Positions 1 through 11,343 are shown, counted from the stretch's first letter. The stretch: DNA of 64,000 nucleotides from Plasmodiophora brassicae (GCA_039704465.1 JASFAU010000017.1:186001-250000), one strand, 5' to 3'. Numbers and translations: made by a program. The notes: a model not told the origin generated them from the letters alone.

Positions 1-1
1 G

Positions 2-538
2 TACAATGCGGACCGGAGGACGTTCACGTTCCAGGCGGAGCTGAACGTAACGTTTGCGTCGGTCGATTTAAAGGTCTTACGTCAGACGTATCACGTTGAT
101 GGGCTGTACGGTAAAGTTCACATTACCTTGGCGTTCCCGTCGCCGGACGAGGACTTCTTCGATTTCTACCTGCTGCTGGACTCGCTCGACCTGTTCGTCA
201 CCAAAGGCAGGGACTTCTTCTTCATCCGGCAGTCCGTGAACCTGGTCCTGGCCACCATCCGGCCCAAGATATGGCCGATTCTGTACCCGTCCGGCGTCGA
301 ATGGAACCTGCGCGTCGTCGAGCAGTACATCCGCGCGAAATGGATCATGAAGCGGGACCAGTTCGGGTACATCGCCCAGACCATGGGCGACGGACGCACC
401 TCGGATGAGATCTACCGCGATGAACGACGCCTGCTGAGGACAGAGAAGCGAAATTCGCTGACAAACAGTAAGGCGAACGGGACGAACAGTCACGTACTTC
501 GCCGGGGGAGGGGGACCTCACTGAAGTCGCATGTGTAG
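2..538 (+). CDS. Unrecognised protein, 5'-truncated exon(s)
   Basis: One frame is open from the window edge to a stop at 538. Its composition is protein-like, with alternating hydrophobic/acidic strands and a stretch reading DFFDFYLLLDSLDLFVTKG, then an aromatic/basic segment (VEQYIRAKWIMKRDQFGYI). The last ~35 residues are low quality and may be read-through into an intron. The beginning lies outside the window. I recognise no family. Fragments further right (about 860-1007 and 1155-1585) could be later exons of the same gene, but no donor/acceptor pair convinced me. Confidence 0.4.
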   Translation, partial: YNADRRTFTFQAELNVTFASVDLKVLRQTYHVDGLYGKVHITLAFPSPDEDFFDFYLLLDSLDLFVTKGRDFFFIRQSVNLVLATIRPKIWPILYPSGVEWNLRVVEQYIRAKWIMKRDQFGYIAQTMGDGRTSDEIYRDERRLLRTEKRNSLTNSKANGTNSHVLRRGRGTSLKSHV

Positions 539-597
539 CACCCCCAAAGTACCAAAGGACGCTGTCGGGAACGTCCGGCAGACTGGCGGTCCCCGCG

Positions 598-1660
598 ATG
601 CTACAGGGCATGCGAAGCGATTATAAGATGGAGAGCCTCGGGCGATGGGTGGCAATGGTGCGGCATGCCGCGTTCACGTTCGCCCTGAACAGAAAGCTCC
701 AGCAGGCGTTCGGCGACGCGTTCATGAGTATATTTACCAGGTACATCGCATTCGTTGGCGTCAACGTCCTCGGGCGCATACTGTGTTGCATAGGGGGTTG
801 CCCGGGATCCGCTGTAAATTCCAGCAGTTCACGTTGGGGATAGATTCCGCTGACGACCTCCCTGGCGTTGTGATGATGCCGGATCAGCACCCTGCGCCCT
901 ACATGTATCTGACGGCAACTGACCTCCATCTGCCCAAGTTCCACATCAAGTTTTCCGTCAAAGGCCTATGGGGACTCTATAAGCTTGGAATTTCTGTCGG
1001 TCGCTGAACGACTTCGATCGTCATATGACTGAGCTGCAGTGCAGATTAGGAACGTTCGCATGCATTCCGAGATCACCGTCCACGCTCTGTAAGATGGAGG
1101 TGGTCATTTCTATTTTCCAAGCCGCGTCACTGACGCGCCACTAGGCACCCGCTCTTGGTGCACAAGTCCTACCTGACATTTTTCTTTACCCAAGACCCCA
1201 TTATCGACATCGACTGTGACCTTGTCCCTGGGCAAACCCACTTCCTTGGGATATCGTTGCCCAACAGCATTGAAAAGCCAATCTTCAGGTTCCTCAGGTA
1301 CGAACGCGCATCGAAAATCGTGTCCTTGTGGTCATCTGCGTTTCAGCGACTACACGTTAAAGTCGTTGTTGCTGAATTGGATCCAGAACCTGCTGCGCAA
1401 TGTCAGAGCGCCCAGAAAGGTGCATATCCCATGGGTCGACGATCCGACTGAGTTCGTCTTCTCCAGTAGCACTGCCCAGGTGCGCTGTCGTGCTGGACAA
1501 TGGTGCCCCGCTCCTGCTGACTCTTTCCCAGAACGTGTTCAACGGCTTCAAGTACCTGTTCAAACTCAGCCTCGGGCAGCGATAACTAGGATACACAATA
1601 TACCAATGTCGCAGGATTGCAGCACTCTGGGCTGTGGACGTCTATTCACTACATAGGTAG
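598..1660 (+). other. Protein-like fragments, gene structure unresolved
   Basis: Several short plus-strand stretches look coding but sit in different frames: a hydrophobic patch near 690-790, one reading TDLHLPKFHIKFSVKGLWGL near 910-980, one near 1155-1310, and one ending LSQNVFNGFKYLFKLSLGQR at 1585. This could be an intron-containing gene or a decayed one. No homology recognised. Confidence 0.25.
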
Positions 1661-1850
1661 ATTCGGCAAAGGCCTTCGCGACCAGCCCAGTTCCTTTCTG
1701 AAATAGGAGATGACGTCAGCGTGTCGCAAAAGGCGCTCAATGGAGACGAGAACGAGACGAGCAGTCAACAAGTACAGAATTTAACCTCACTTTGGTCACA
1801 TACAATTGTACCGGAGGTGGCAGTGACTAAAGGGTGGGGGCGACTATATC

Positions 1851-2206
1851 GAGTTGGGGTCGGCGTTGCGAACGTCATCAACGTTGCAGACGGTCGCGCC
1901 GAGCACGGCCTCGGTTGCTCAGGCGGTGTCGGGGACGGACGGCCGGTTCGACGCGCGCATGATGGCCACCTCGATCGATTCGCCGGCCCCGGGCGCCTGG
2001 CCGATCGCCACGTTCACGTTCCTGATCTTCCGGAAGCGATTCGGGACCGACTGCCTGGCGAAGAAGGGGGCGTTCAACTTCTGGATCTGGTTCAACTCGT
2101 CGCCGGCAGTCGCCAGCATGGGGGACTCGTACAACTTCGGCATGGTGTCGTCGCAGACGCAGGCCAGCGTCCTGTGCACCATGTACTCGTCAGTGACCTG
2201 CAACTG
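1851..2206 (+). pseudogene. Broken partial copy of the receptor's second PstS-like module
   Basis: About 355 bases are highly similar, in opposite orientation, to the GPCR gene near 6875-7230. The shared peptide includes PSTASVAQAVSGTDGRFDAR and a segment ending CTMYSSVTCN. Relative to the intact gene the copy lacks five bases (GGGGC) between 'aacgttgc' and 'agacggtcg', which shifts the frame. Similarity ends abruptly after 'gacctgcaact', followed by a stop. It therefore looks like a truncated, frameshifted duplicate rather than a functional gene. Confidence 0.75.
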
Positions 2207-2391
2207 ATAGACAAAAGTCTGACAGTTCCCCGCAGAACCGATCGGGGTCGTCTTGCGATGCCGTTCTAATACATCCCTTGTCAGCGGTTTCGTGAGGCTG
2301 GCTGCGATGGGAGGAGCTCATGGCTAGCACTACGCAAATGGGAACGGTGATGACGGAGGAGTAATTCCAGATTTCGATTCTGAGGAACCGA

Positions 2392-2778
2392 ATGTTGAGA
2401 CGCTATGACGCGGACGTCAAGGACTTCAAGCGGTTGGGTGCAGTTCACGGAGTGCGGGACAGGACTGCTGCGCCGATGGCGGACGTCGACGACAAGCTGG
2501 CGTTGCTGGAGAAGCGCACAGAGGCGGCCGAGGCAGCGCTGACGGTGATGGAGGGCCGTCTGGCAACGATGGAGAGCGTGACGCGCCCCGATCTGTGCGA
2601 TTTCAAGCGCGACTGTCTCGAGGACCTCGCCGTCGTCAAGGACGCGCTCATGCAGCAGCCCGCGCGTCACGCCGACGATCGCATGCAGGCGACCGTCGAT
2701 GGCCTGCGCAAGGAGAACGCAAAGTTGAATTACCGCATCACGCATCTGCTGAGATCGTTGAAAGCCACCGACGCATGA
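2392..2778 (+). CDS. Small coiled-coil protein
   Basis: This 128-residue frame is rich in heptad-like Leu/Ala/Glu/Lys spacing: residues ~30-65 contain ADVDDKLALLEKRTEAAEAA, and the C-terminus holds a second zipper, LRKENAKLNYRITHLLRSL. Together they predict a nearly continuous coiled coil. The last zipper resembles, from memory, the N-terminal leucine zipper of cytosolic arginyl-tRNA synthetase, but no synthetase follows, so I do not assign it. The first ~25 residues look less coding, and the true start may be the Met before ADVDDK (about 2476) or an upstream exon. Confidence 0.5.
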   Translation: MLRRYDADVKDFKRLGAVHGVRDRTAAPMADVDDKLALLEKRTEAAEAALTVMEGRLATMESVTRPDLCDFKRDCLEDLAVVKDALMQQPARHADDRMQATVDGLRKENAKLNYRITHLLRSLKATDA

Positions 2779-2805
2779 TAGTAAAGGGGGACCATCACGT
2801 ATGGT

Positions 2806-3591
2806 TTAGGATGATTTGCGTTTCGAGATGGCCCGGCGTATCTTCTGGACAATCATATAGCCCCAGTACGCGTTCAGCATCATGAACAGGACGCTGAGGA
2901 CAAAGTATACGATGAAGACGGCGACATGGGGAACGGGTCTCGTCGTCGTCAATGTTGAACCGTCCGCTGCCGCCGTCATGATCGGGACGAGGTCTTTCCA
3001 GAGAAGGAACGTGGCCGCTGTTCCGTACACGATGCGAACGGCGATGAACGTGACTGCGAACATGATCTTGGCAACCGTCAGGAGACCCGTCGACCCCCAC
3101 CGAACATCCCGCAGGAACCCTTGCCAGTTCAGGAAGGGCGTACTGGCCTCGTAGACCAGGAAGGTGCAGCACCAGTACTGCCCAACAGGAAGGAGCGCCG
3201 CGCTGGCGTAGATGTACAGCGAGACGACGTGGTGGACGACGAACAGGACGTCGGATCTGCTGCCGCTGAAACGTTGGATGCTGTCGATCAGGTCGTGGAG
3301 GAAGTACCCCGCAGAGAACGACAGCAGCAGGGTCGTCGAACGATCCGTACCGAACAGGCGATCCTCGTGAATGTTCGACGGCGTCGCCAGCAGGGCGACG
3401 CTTGCGGCAACGCTGATCAGCGCATGCACCGTGGACGTCAGGTACGCGCTCAGCTTCTTCGGCAACGCGGGCCGGTCGGCGGCGCCGAACGACGCATGAA
3501 ACGCGGGCAACGACGTCTTGGACAGGATCTCGAACAGGATCGTCGACCCGGCGATGGCGGGCGCATAGTCTGCCAGACGACCGGCGTCCAT
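2806..3591 (-). CDS. TLCD4: TLC-domain multi-pass membrane protein (TLCD4/TMEM56-like)
   Basis: The frame shows the TRAM/LAG1/CLN8 signature order: an HA...S segment in the first helices, then FSAGYFLHDLIDSI, the paired histidines in FVVHHVVSLYIY, and the TLCD4-type stretch VYEASTPFLNWQGFLRD, with five to six hydrophobic helices overall. The length (about 262 aa) fits the family when translation starts at the internal Met before DAGRLADYAP. The frame stays open to 3879, but that 96-residue extension is compositionally unlike a TLC N-terminus. The C-terminus ends KRKSS, matching a KxKxx ER-retrieval signal. Family members are ER or plasma-membrane proteins affecting lipid composition; the substrate here is unknown. 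Confidence 0.85.
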   Translation of the reverse strand: MDAGRLADYAPAIAGSTILFEILSKTSLPAFHASFGAADRPALPKKLSAYLTSTVHALISVAASVALLATPSNIHEDRLFGTDRSTTLLLSFSAGYFLHDLIDSIQRFSGSRSDVLFVVHHVVSLYIYASAALLPVGQYWCCTFLVYEASTPFLNWQGFLRDVRWGSTGLLTVAKIMFAVTFIAVRIVYGTAATFLLWKDLVPIMTAAADGSTLTTTRPVPHVAVFIVYFVLSVLFMMLNAYWGYMIVQKIRRAISKRKSS

Positions 3592-3877
3592 ACGAATATA
3601 CGGTTTAGCAGACACTGGCCCAGCGAATGCTGCGCGGGTCGACGACAGACGGGAGGCGCTGACTCGCTGCCCGTGAGTCAACAGCGAGGGGCGGATCTGC
3701 GCCGACCAGGACCAGCGAGGCGACGACGCTGTATGTACCCCGGAAATAGCATCGACCTTGTCGTCGATCTGCTGTTCCATCATGTTGTGCCGATCCTGAG
3801 CCCAGCGCTCGCTACTGACGAACGCGCCGCTCTGTCTCTGGGTATCCACCCGGCAATGCGGCGGCGAGCAGCAGCAC

Positions 3878-4633
3878 ATGACTGTGCGCCTTGCTCGCTA
3901 CCATGACGCAGGGGCGCCGGGAACGACCGGCAACGCGGGATTCGGCGTCGCGCACGACGCTATTTCGATGTCGGGGCTCGTCTCGCGATGCCACCCGCCG
4001 CATAGCGCTGCTGTGCGACGGCAGGCGAGCCGTGTGGCATCGTCATGGAAACGGCCGGTTGCCGGGGCAACTCGTCCGTTGCCGCGCGGGAGTGTACGCC
4101 GGCTGGCCAACGCCGGCGCCGGTGTCGACAAATGGGCGGGCGAGACGGGCGGCGACGCGTACTTCACGGTGTCCATCGGTCAGTTCAGCCCGGCGCACAG
4201 GAAGTACGTCGAGCTCGCCGAGGCGTACGATCTGGGACTGGAGGGGCCTGCCCCCGACCCGGTCCTGTTCCTGGTCCCGCCTGCGAAGGGCGACCCGAGT
4301 CCTCCGCCTGACGACCTGCGCACCGACATCCTCAACGAAGCGGCGTCCGTTCTGATCGCTTATTCGTCGCTTGGGCCCGGCGATGTTGCCGACGGGATGG
4401 CGATGCCGGGCATTGGGTGCCCGGGGCCTCCACCAGGCAACGGTGTCCCGTATCGGGAGTCGACCGTCAGCGCCAAGCACCTCATCGAGCGCATCAGCTC
4501 AGGGCACGGATGCCCCGTCATCTCGCGCCTGCCGCCTGGGATCGTCCTCTGCGGTGTCATGTACACGTACGCGAACGCGGTCATCTCCATGCGAATCACC
4601 AGATGCGCGGAGGACCCTGACGAGCTCTACTGA
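3878..4633 (+). CDS. Unrecognised protein
   Basis: A 251-residue open frame. The first ~85 residues are Arg/Ala-rich and may be non-coding or a disordered leader. From about residue 90 (FTVSIGQFSPAHRKYVELAE) it looks like a folded protein, with a Pro-rich linker, then a C-terminal block of mixed hydrophobic strands (SAKHLIERISSGHGCPVI; GIVLCGVMYTYANAVISMRI). No domain recognised. The 3' end faces the convergent GPCR gene (stop at 4706), leaving only about 70 bases between them. Confidence 0.45.
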   Translation: MTVRLARYHDAGAPGTTGNAGFGVAHDAISMSGLVSRCHPPHSAAVRRQASRVASSWKRPVAGATRPLPRGSVRRLANAGAGVDKWAGETGGDAYFTVSIGQFSPAHRKYVELAEAYDLGLEGPAPDPVLFLVPPAKGDPSPPPDDLRTDILNEAASVLIAYSSLGPGDVADGMAMPGIGCPGPPPGNGVPYRESTVSAKHLIERISSGHGCPVISRLPPGIVLCGVMYTYANAVISMRITRCAEDPDELY

Positions 4634-4705
4634 TGACAATACATGGGGCGTTCATTCTGAAACGGAAAGGGTCGCCAATGCGGTATCGGGCCCCCTGGAC
4701 ATGGA

Positions 4706-7700
4706 TCAATTGCTCGACATCTGCAACGACTGGGGCTGTCGCGATTCCGGGCTGTACTTCTCCAGCGCCGTCGACTCTGTCCCCGGCTTGGTCTTGATGG
4801 CACTCGTCATGGTCTTCTCGACGTGGCTGCCCTGGAGAACGGCGACGACCTTGGGCGTGAACAAGATGGCCAGCGTTGACGTCAGTGCAAAGAATATGGC
4901 AAACGCGGTGGCGACCATTGTTACTGCCGGCTGGGCATTGATGAAGCCAATCAGCGGCGTTGCGATCACCTGAACCACCACATTGATGTGCACGTCAGCA
5001 GCGTGATCACTGACGAGCCTGTCGCCCTACCGTTAGGAGCACAGACGTGTAGATGGCCAGCGCGATCTGCTTCGAGTCGTTGAGAGCCTGAATGTGAACG
5101 GACGAGCTCCGGAAGGACAGAAACGCGCCCGCCATCAACAGACATGCTTTGTAGCCGGCCAGCAGGTACGTGAATATGTACTTGTGTGGGCAGTGGCAGT
5201 ATGGCGTCTGAGGTTGGATCAGGCGCGATGACGGCGCATCCGGATCAGGATAGGGCGGCGAGTTCTCCAGCGCCATCCGCATCGGCTCCGCTCCCATCCA
5301 CATGCCCAGCACGATGGTATCGACAGCAAGTAGCCAACCTGGGGCATTAACCTGAACAAGGACTCGATCGGATCACACGGGACTCCACCCTACCCAGGTG
5401 AACGAACAGCTGAAAGTCGGTGATCTTGACGACCTGCACGTTTTCCTGGCAGAATATCTAGAGCGAACAAAGGACGGTCAGCTGCCAGTCGTACATGAAG
5501 CGCGCTCAGACTCTTCGACGTCTACGCACACGGTACACCCGGTATGTCTTGACGATCAGGCCCCCGTAGCACAGCGTGAATCCGATGCAGAACAGGATGA
5601 TCTGGGCCTATGCAGACAGGTCGTCAGCGCACAGTAGCGCTCCAGCGGCCATCGTGCCCAACGTTGCAGTGCGATGCGAACGTCAGCGGGTCGGACGTGT
5701 CGAAAGCCATGACCATGGCGGCGACGTAGCCGAGGATGGCGCCGATCGCAATTACGACGTTGAAGTTTGGCGAGGACATCTGGATATACGTCAGCGACCT
5801 GTACCGGACGTTGAACGCGATGATGGCAAGGGCGATGGCGATCCCGATGGAGCAGACGATGATGACGGTCCTGGTCGCTGCGCTCGATATGGTCAAGACC
5901 TGCTTGACGACCTGCATCGCCGGGTGCAAAATCGAAACGCCATCACAGGAGATCAGGGACAGCGACGATACGGTCGATGCTGTCGGCGTGTACACCAGAC
6001 CGTACTCCTTGATGGGCGCCAGCGACACGGACGAATCCAACAGCCACGAGAGCGTCGTCACCGTCCGCGTCCCGACGTCGCACGACCGCCCCGACAAGAA
6101 ATCCGTCTTGGCGACCAGAACAAGAGGGAACTGCAGGCGGTAGCAGGTGGGCGAATCGCGCCCATAGGCGGTACAATTGGCCAAAGCACCCGCGGAGGGC
6201 GCCACACGGACACCGTCGTCGAATGCGACAGTGGCCAGCGGCACGCTCGTCGACTGCGCAAACTCAAAGTACCCGATCGTGAACGGATTGACGAGGATCG
6301 TCGACTGGATCCGCTCCGGCGACGACTGGTACGAGGCCGAGCACGGCGTCATCGGTCGTGACGCGTCGCCTTGGAACAGAATCGACGCCAGGTTCCTCGT
6401 TGACGGATCGGCCGGGTCGGCGGGCAGCACGACGACAATGCCATGACTGGGCAGGTTCACGTTGGGGTTCATACCGGCCAGAGCCGGGTCGTTCCAGTTG
6501 CAGATCGCCCCCGATAGAATGCCTCGAATCGTGTCCAGCGACAGCGTTAACGCCGGCACCGATGCGAGGTTGTACCCAAAGACGGTGGCCATGTTGAAGA
6601 TGGGAACAGACAGGATCTGCTGTTCGTCCATGGCGATCGATTTGACGACCATCTCGGGGATAATGGCGAACGCCGCCGTCTCATTCTTGACCTGGTGAAT
6701 GGCGTCGACGTAGGCGGTCGTGGGGTGGTAGGTCAGGGCGTACGACGTGCTGAGTCGGGTCGGGCCGGAATCGGCGAACGCGTACCCGAAGATGCTGAAG
6801 ATGGACTTGGCGACGGATACGCCCAGGCCCATGATCTGCGGACGGGATGCCATCGCCACCTGCTGTGTCGAGTTGCAGGTCACTGACGAGTACATGGTGC
6901 ACAGGACGCTGGCCTGCGTCTGCGACGACAGCATGACGAACTCGTACGAGTCCGCCATGCTGGCGACGGCCGGCGACGTGTAGAACCAGATCCAGAAGTT
7001 GAACGCCTCCTTCTTCGCCAGGCAGTCCGTCCCGAATTGCTTCCGGAAGATCAGGTACGTGAACGTGGCGATCGGCCAGGCGCCCGAGGCCGGCGAATCG
7101 ATCAAGGTGACCATCATGCGCGCGTCGAACCGGCCGTCCGTCCCCGACACCGCCTGAGCAACCGAGGCCGTGCTCGGCGCGACCGTCTGCCCCGCAACGT
7201 TGACGACGTTCGCAATGCTGACCCCGACGACCTTCGCCTCGTACATGACGCTATCTGCTCGGCCATACCAATCATTCACGCGTTCGTCCATCTCGAACGC
7301 ACCATGTACCGACACGAGATCGTGTAGGGGCGCATGGCGACGTACGAGACGACGCCATCGTTGCCGGACGCCCTGAGCAGGTTGCTGACGTTCCAGTTGA
7401 TGAGGTCGTCAGCGCCGAACGCCGATCTCCATCCGGCATCGAACGAGGACAGGGCGCTAGCAAAGACATTCGTTGTACCGCTGCTGTCAGATCGGACGAC
7501 GACCGTGATCGGCTGACTGGGCATAGTCTGTCCCGGGTTTGCCGATGCGATCGCAGGATCGTTCCACATCGTGATGCGGCCCATGAAGATGGCGGGCAGA
7601 AGCGATCGTGTCAGGATCAACGGCGCGGTCAGCTGGGGAAGGTTGTAGATCGGGACGACCGCCGTGGCGATCGTCGGGAACTTCGGGGCGCCGAGTTACT

Positions 7701-8000
7701 GACACGGGCGACGTTGAGGCAATCCGTATGATCCGTTACCATTTGAAGGTCAGGTGTGGCAGCGTACATGGCATTGGAGATGCCGGAGTCGCTGCAGGCG
7801 AAGACGACATCGCCCTGGGCGATGGCGGTCTTGGCGGCCCCGGAACCGACACCTTGGTAGGTGATGGTGATATCGGGACGGACGAAGCTGTACAGGGTGG
7901 CGGCGTCCTCGTACACCGTTTGCGGAAGCGTGCCGCCCTTGCCGACAACCTCCAGCGTACATGCCCGATGGATCAACAGCACTCCCAGGATGGCGAGCAT
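4706..8000 (-). CDS. Family-3 (GABA-B-like) GPCR with two tandem PstS-like binding modules
   Basis: A predicted signal peptide (MLAILGVLLIHRACTLEV) starts at 8000. Two phosphate-binding-protein (PstS) folds follow. Module 1 has GVGSGAAKTAI, MWNDPAIASANPG and VVVRSDSSGTTNVFA. Module 2 has AICNWNDPALAGMNPNVNLP, with a degraded second ligand loop (PADPADPSTRN). The seven-helix part is split over small exons: TM1 TVIIVCSIGIAIALAII, TM2 after SSPNFNVVIAIGA, TM3 with IVKTYRVYR, TM4 WLLAVDTIVLGMWMG, TM5 preceded by ALNDSKQIALAIYTS, and the TM6-TM7 exon ending LFTPKVVAVLQG. These are hallmark family-3 motifs. Introns of about 50-60 nt are inferred, e.g. near 5604-5658, 5007-5040 and within 7690-7750. 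It probably senses an extracellular small ligand and signals through G proteins; the ligand is unknown. Confidence 0.85.
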
Positions 8001-8721
8001 GACGTCGACCTGCTATGGTCGGCACGGGTGGGCGGGAACCCCTCCCTTCCCGGTGCGAGAACATGGAGCGTGCCCATCCAGTCACAGGTACCTTCAGGTA
8101 CCCCCGCAGCTCCATGCATGTTCTCCAACTATAATTGGAAATTTAGTCTTCTGGGACTCTGCGACATACGGCAGCCAGCAGCCTTCCTTTACGTAAAACT
8201 ATCGCCTGCAATTCGAATGTCGCGCGGGTAATTGCCGGCGCTCATGCCGTCGTTCTGGCTTTGCGGTTGTCGTTCGCTGACGACGCACGGAATGGCGGGA
8301 TGGCTGCGCGTGCGAAGCGTTTCCCAAGGGCTCCCACAGCGCTTCATGATCGCCACCAAGTAGGGCGAGGTTTTATTACGTCACCAAGAAGGGCAACATG
8401 GTTTCCGTACAAAATCGCTCGTCAGCATCTCCTGTTGTTGACGAATTGTACTCTATCCAGGGCTTGGGATGACTCGGCTGACGAAGAGTCGAATGACAAC
8501 GAACCCTAAGCCGGCGGTTCGCGCCCAAACGGCTGGACTTGCCGTTGCCGACGTCTGCCCAGCGGCCAGCCCAACGAAAACGTACGGCGGTACGGGTGCC
8601 GCCGCGCTGTCATTGTCTTCCGGGGACTGGCGCGCGCCGCAGTTTCCCACCACCGCAAATTATATATGCCGTGCGGACTTCTGGGCCGGTCGCGACCTGC
8701 GCCGCTACCCCTACCACCCTT
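8001..8721. other. Stretch upstream of the receptor gene with no supported gene
   Basis: Short frames on both strands are not protein-like. A small palindrome, ggtaccttcaggtacc, lies at about 8089-8104. It could hold the receptor's promoter, but nothing specific can be pointed to. Confidence 0.4.
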
Positions 8722-9000
8722 GAAGCTGCAAAAAAAAAGTTTAGGCTGGCGTCGGCGAAAACACGACGTTGCGCGCGCAAACAAGCGCAAACAAGCGCAT
8801 ACTTGCGCAACGTTGCCTCAAAACTGGTACAACTGGTAGCAAAACTGGTACAACTGGTACGCGAAACTGGTACAACTGGTACGCGAAACTGGTACAACTG
8901 GTACGCGAAACTGGTACAACTGGTAGCAAAACTGGTACAACTGGCAGCAAAACTGGTACAACTGGCAGCAAAACTGGTACAACTGATAGCGAAACTAGCT
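8722..9000. repeat. Composite tandem-repeat array (left copy)
   Basis: In order: 'gaagctgc' plus an A-tract, a short array built on 'gcgcaa' (about 8770-8812), then about nine copies of a 15-20-base unit based on 'aaactggtacaactggta' with alternating 'gc' and 'cgcg' joiners. The same three blocks occur in reverse complement at 12690-12985. Frames through the array are open (NWYNWYAK-type peptides) only because the unit lacks stops; I do not treat them as coding. Confidence 0.9.
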
Positions 9001-9479
9001 CCTCCTTGGGCGAATGTTCGGTCGGGCGGTCGTGTTGGGGAAAGCTACAAACGCCTAGACCTCATAAAGAACAAAAGCATATTGTCAATGGGGCGCGTCG
9101 TCGTACCCCGCCCTGGCGGTTTCGGCTGCCGCGCCGTGCTTCGAATCGCATTCGTCGGACGCCCTCGTGACTACCACGGGACTAACAATGGCTAATGTTG
9201 TCTGTGTGGTCAGCTGCGGAAGAGCAGGTCGTCTGTGCCGATGTTGACTCGACGGCGGTGAGTGAGGGACGCTATCGCGTTGCTGGTGCAGACGGTACTG
9301 CGATCGATTCCTGATAGGCGCCCGCAGCCACCTGCGCCAGTACAACCTGGCATGTGTGGATGGGGTGTACAGCAAATCCCCGCTAAGGTCGTCAACCACG
9401 CTGTGGCGACGTATGCTGTGACTCTTTGTCAGGCTCGTTTATACAAGTGTCTGTGTTCGTAAGCGGCCAGGCGCGGGCG

Positions 9480-10100
9480 TGCGAACGACGTTGACCGCGT
9501 GCGCCGCGCCGAGGTCAGTGACCAGATCGAGGACGAAGAACAACTATTGGGCCTCCAACAAGATATCCCGACGACGATCACGATTAGGACCCATCAGGTA
9601 CGCGCTGTGGTAGTCGTTGTCCCCGTCGTCGTGCACTGAACCGTGTCGGTAGAATGAGCGGGATCGTGTCAACCGCGATGAAGCGGTCATGGAGATAGAC
9701 AACGTGTTCGACGGCAATCTCCACGAAGGGAACCCGGATGAACGCGACGACGACCGCCGAGAGCCGGGCGACGACGACGATGTTGGAGACGACGAGGAGC
9801 TGGACACAGCGATAGGCGAGCATGACCCAAGGAAAACGTCGTCGACGAGCAACTGTTCGTACCGGGGTGTCTTGTCCCATGGAACGTACGACTCACGGTG
9901 TGCCCAGGTTGGATGATAACGTTGATAAGGAAGATGAGGTACTGCTCGACGCTAGAAGCTGGAAGACGACGAGAAGGTGGAGGGCCAGTGTCCGGATTAG
10001 TTAGATATTGGTGCTGGTCTCGACGATCAGGTCGGCCGAGATGCGCAAGGTGCCGATGCCCAGCAAGCATCTTTCCGATCTTCCCGAACGTGTGCACAAC
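9480..10100 (-). CDS. Possible multi-pass membrane protein, exons only
   Basis: Minus-strand fragments are strongly hydrophobic: one reading SSVEQYLIFLINVII (about 9900-9950), then a long stretch RFPWVMLAYRCVQLLVVSN followed by VRVPFVEIAVEHVVYLHDR-like sequence and VDTIPLIL (about 9680-9840), then an acidic tail in another frame. The layout is weakly reminiscent of RTA1-like seven-helix proteins (charged E/H before a VD-x-P-L helix). Splice joins are not fixed and the start is unknown. Confidence 0.3.
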
Positions 10101-10619
10101 GCCAAGCTTCCATAAGGTGGGTGCTTCGCGTGGTGTGCGGGAGGGGGGCGCAACGTAGGGGCCTGTTAACCACCGTCAGTACTTCGAATATCGCGGTCGA
10201 CGCTTACTTGAGTGTGGTGGTGTCCGCTATCGCGATTCTGCAGCTTCACAGACTGTTCGTCAGCAGCCGCGTGACGTCTCGCTGAACCGGAGTTGGTCAT
10301 TGTGTGGGATGCGGTAGGTGCCTTGCTGCGTTGGGTCGGTGTGGCGTGTCGCGTCAGACGCCGGTTCAGCGCGCGCGCAGAGCTGCTGACGAACAGCCTG
10401 TGAGGCTGAAGAACGGCGAAACGGACACCAACCTAAGTAAGGAAATTCTATGTTTAATCGTAATGAATAAAAGGTAGGTGTCGCCTGGAGTTGCTGTTAT
10501 GCGGCGCCGGATCGTCAGCGATCGCCGGTCGCCCGAGCAGGTGATGGTACGCACTGCGCCGGCTGTGCTCGGTCCACGCAGCGGGCGTATGCACCGCAGC
10601 GCTGGCTTAATTAAAGCAG

Positions 10620-11343
10620 CAAGTCGACATAGCGGTCTGGTTCGTGCTGGACGTGCTCGACGACGGCCTCGGCGGCGGGGACGGGGACGACGGCGGCTTG
10701 GTTGTCCGGATCGTCCTGCAGGCCGGGTTCGACGAACGCGATGCAGTGCGGTCCGGCCAGCGATGCGACGCCTGGGCCGACATCGACAACGGCGCCTCAT
10801 GCATGCACTTGGCGACGGTTGCCCGGGTCGCCGTACCCAGCACGTGCATCTACCGGCGCTGTCGGTCAGACAACCTGAAGGTCGGATCCCGCCAGGTCGG
10901 CATGATGCAGGGCACCGTCGTCGAATCGGCCGCCTCAGGTTCATGTCTCAGTAAAATGTCGTATTCTTGGAATTGGAGCGCGAGGTAGTCGAAGGCATCG
11001 CGGTAGTCGGCCCGCTCGGGTGCATTAGCCAAATTCGCCAATCGATCAGCGGGTGCAGCAAGCGCATGGGCTCGACGCAACCCCCCAGGTGGAACTGAAA
11101 CGTCGGGTAACACCGACACACCCCTGGCACGGGATCAGGCAGACCAGGTACCGGTTGCAGATCCAGGAGAGGACAGCGTACGCGTGCTTCGAATTCGCCG
11201 GCACATCGCTCCACGGGATGCGGCTGGGTGTACCGCTGGACCTGCAGCGCCATCAGCTTCCCCTTTGCGCCGTCCCACGTCCGCTGGTGCAGCTTCTGTA
11301 GCAGGGCGCTCTCCCGTCGGCAGCGGCGGCAATCTCGGCACAC
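10620..11343 (-). other. Unrecognised coding-like exons beside the LINE remnant
   Basis: Three minus-strand stretches look coding but in different frames: a Cys-rich one (CRDCRRCRRESALLQK), one reading YLALQFQEYDILLRHEPEAA, and an acidic C-terminal one (PGLQDDPDNQAAVVPVPAAE) ending in a stop near 10620. They could be the 3' part of the LINE-like element (a Cys-rich tail is common there) or a separate spliced gene. Confidence 0.3.

Noticed and set aside
5736..7376. Several plus-strand frames of 60-260 codons across the receptor gene
   Set aside because: They are antisense shadows of the GPCR exons and have shadow-type composition (Arg/Asp/Gly-rich).
8722..9000. Open frames through the tandem array (NWYNWYAK-type repeats) as a repeat protein
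   Set aside because: Openness comes from a stop-free unit in several frames at once, on both strands; there is no start, no homologue and no flanking domain.
10440..10480. 'aataaaa' near 10467 as a polyadenylation signal
   Set aside because: No confidently defined gene ends there, so the match is not informative.
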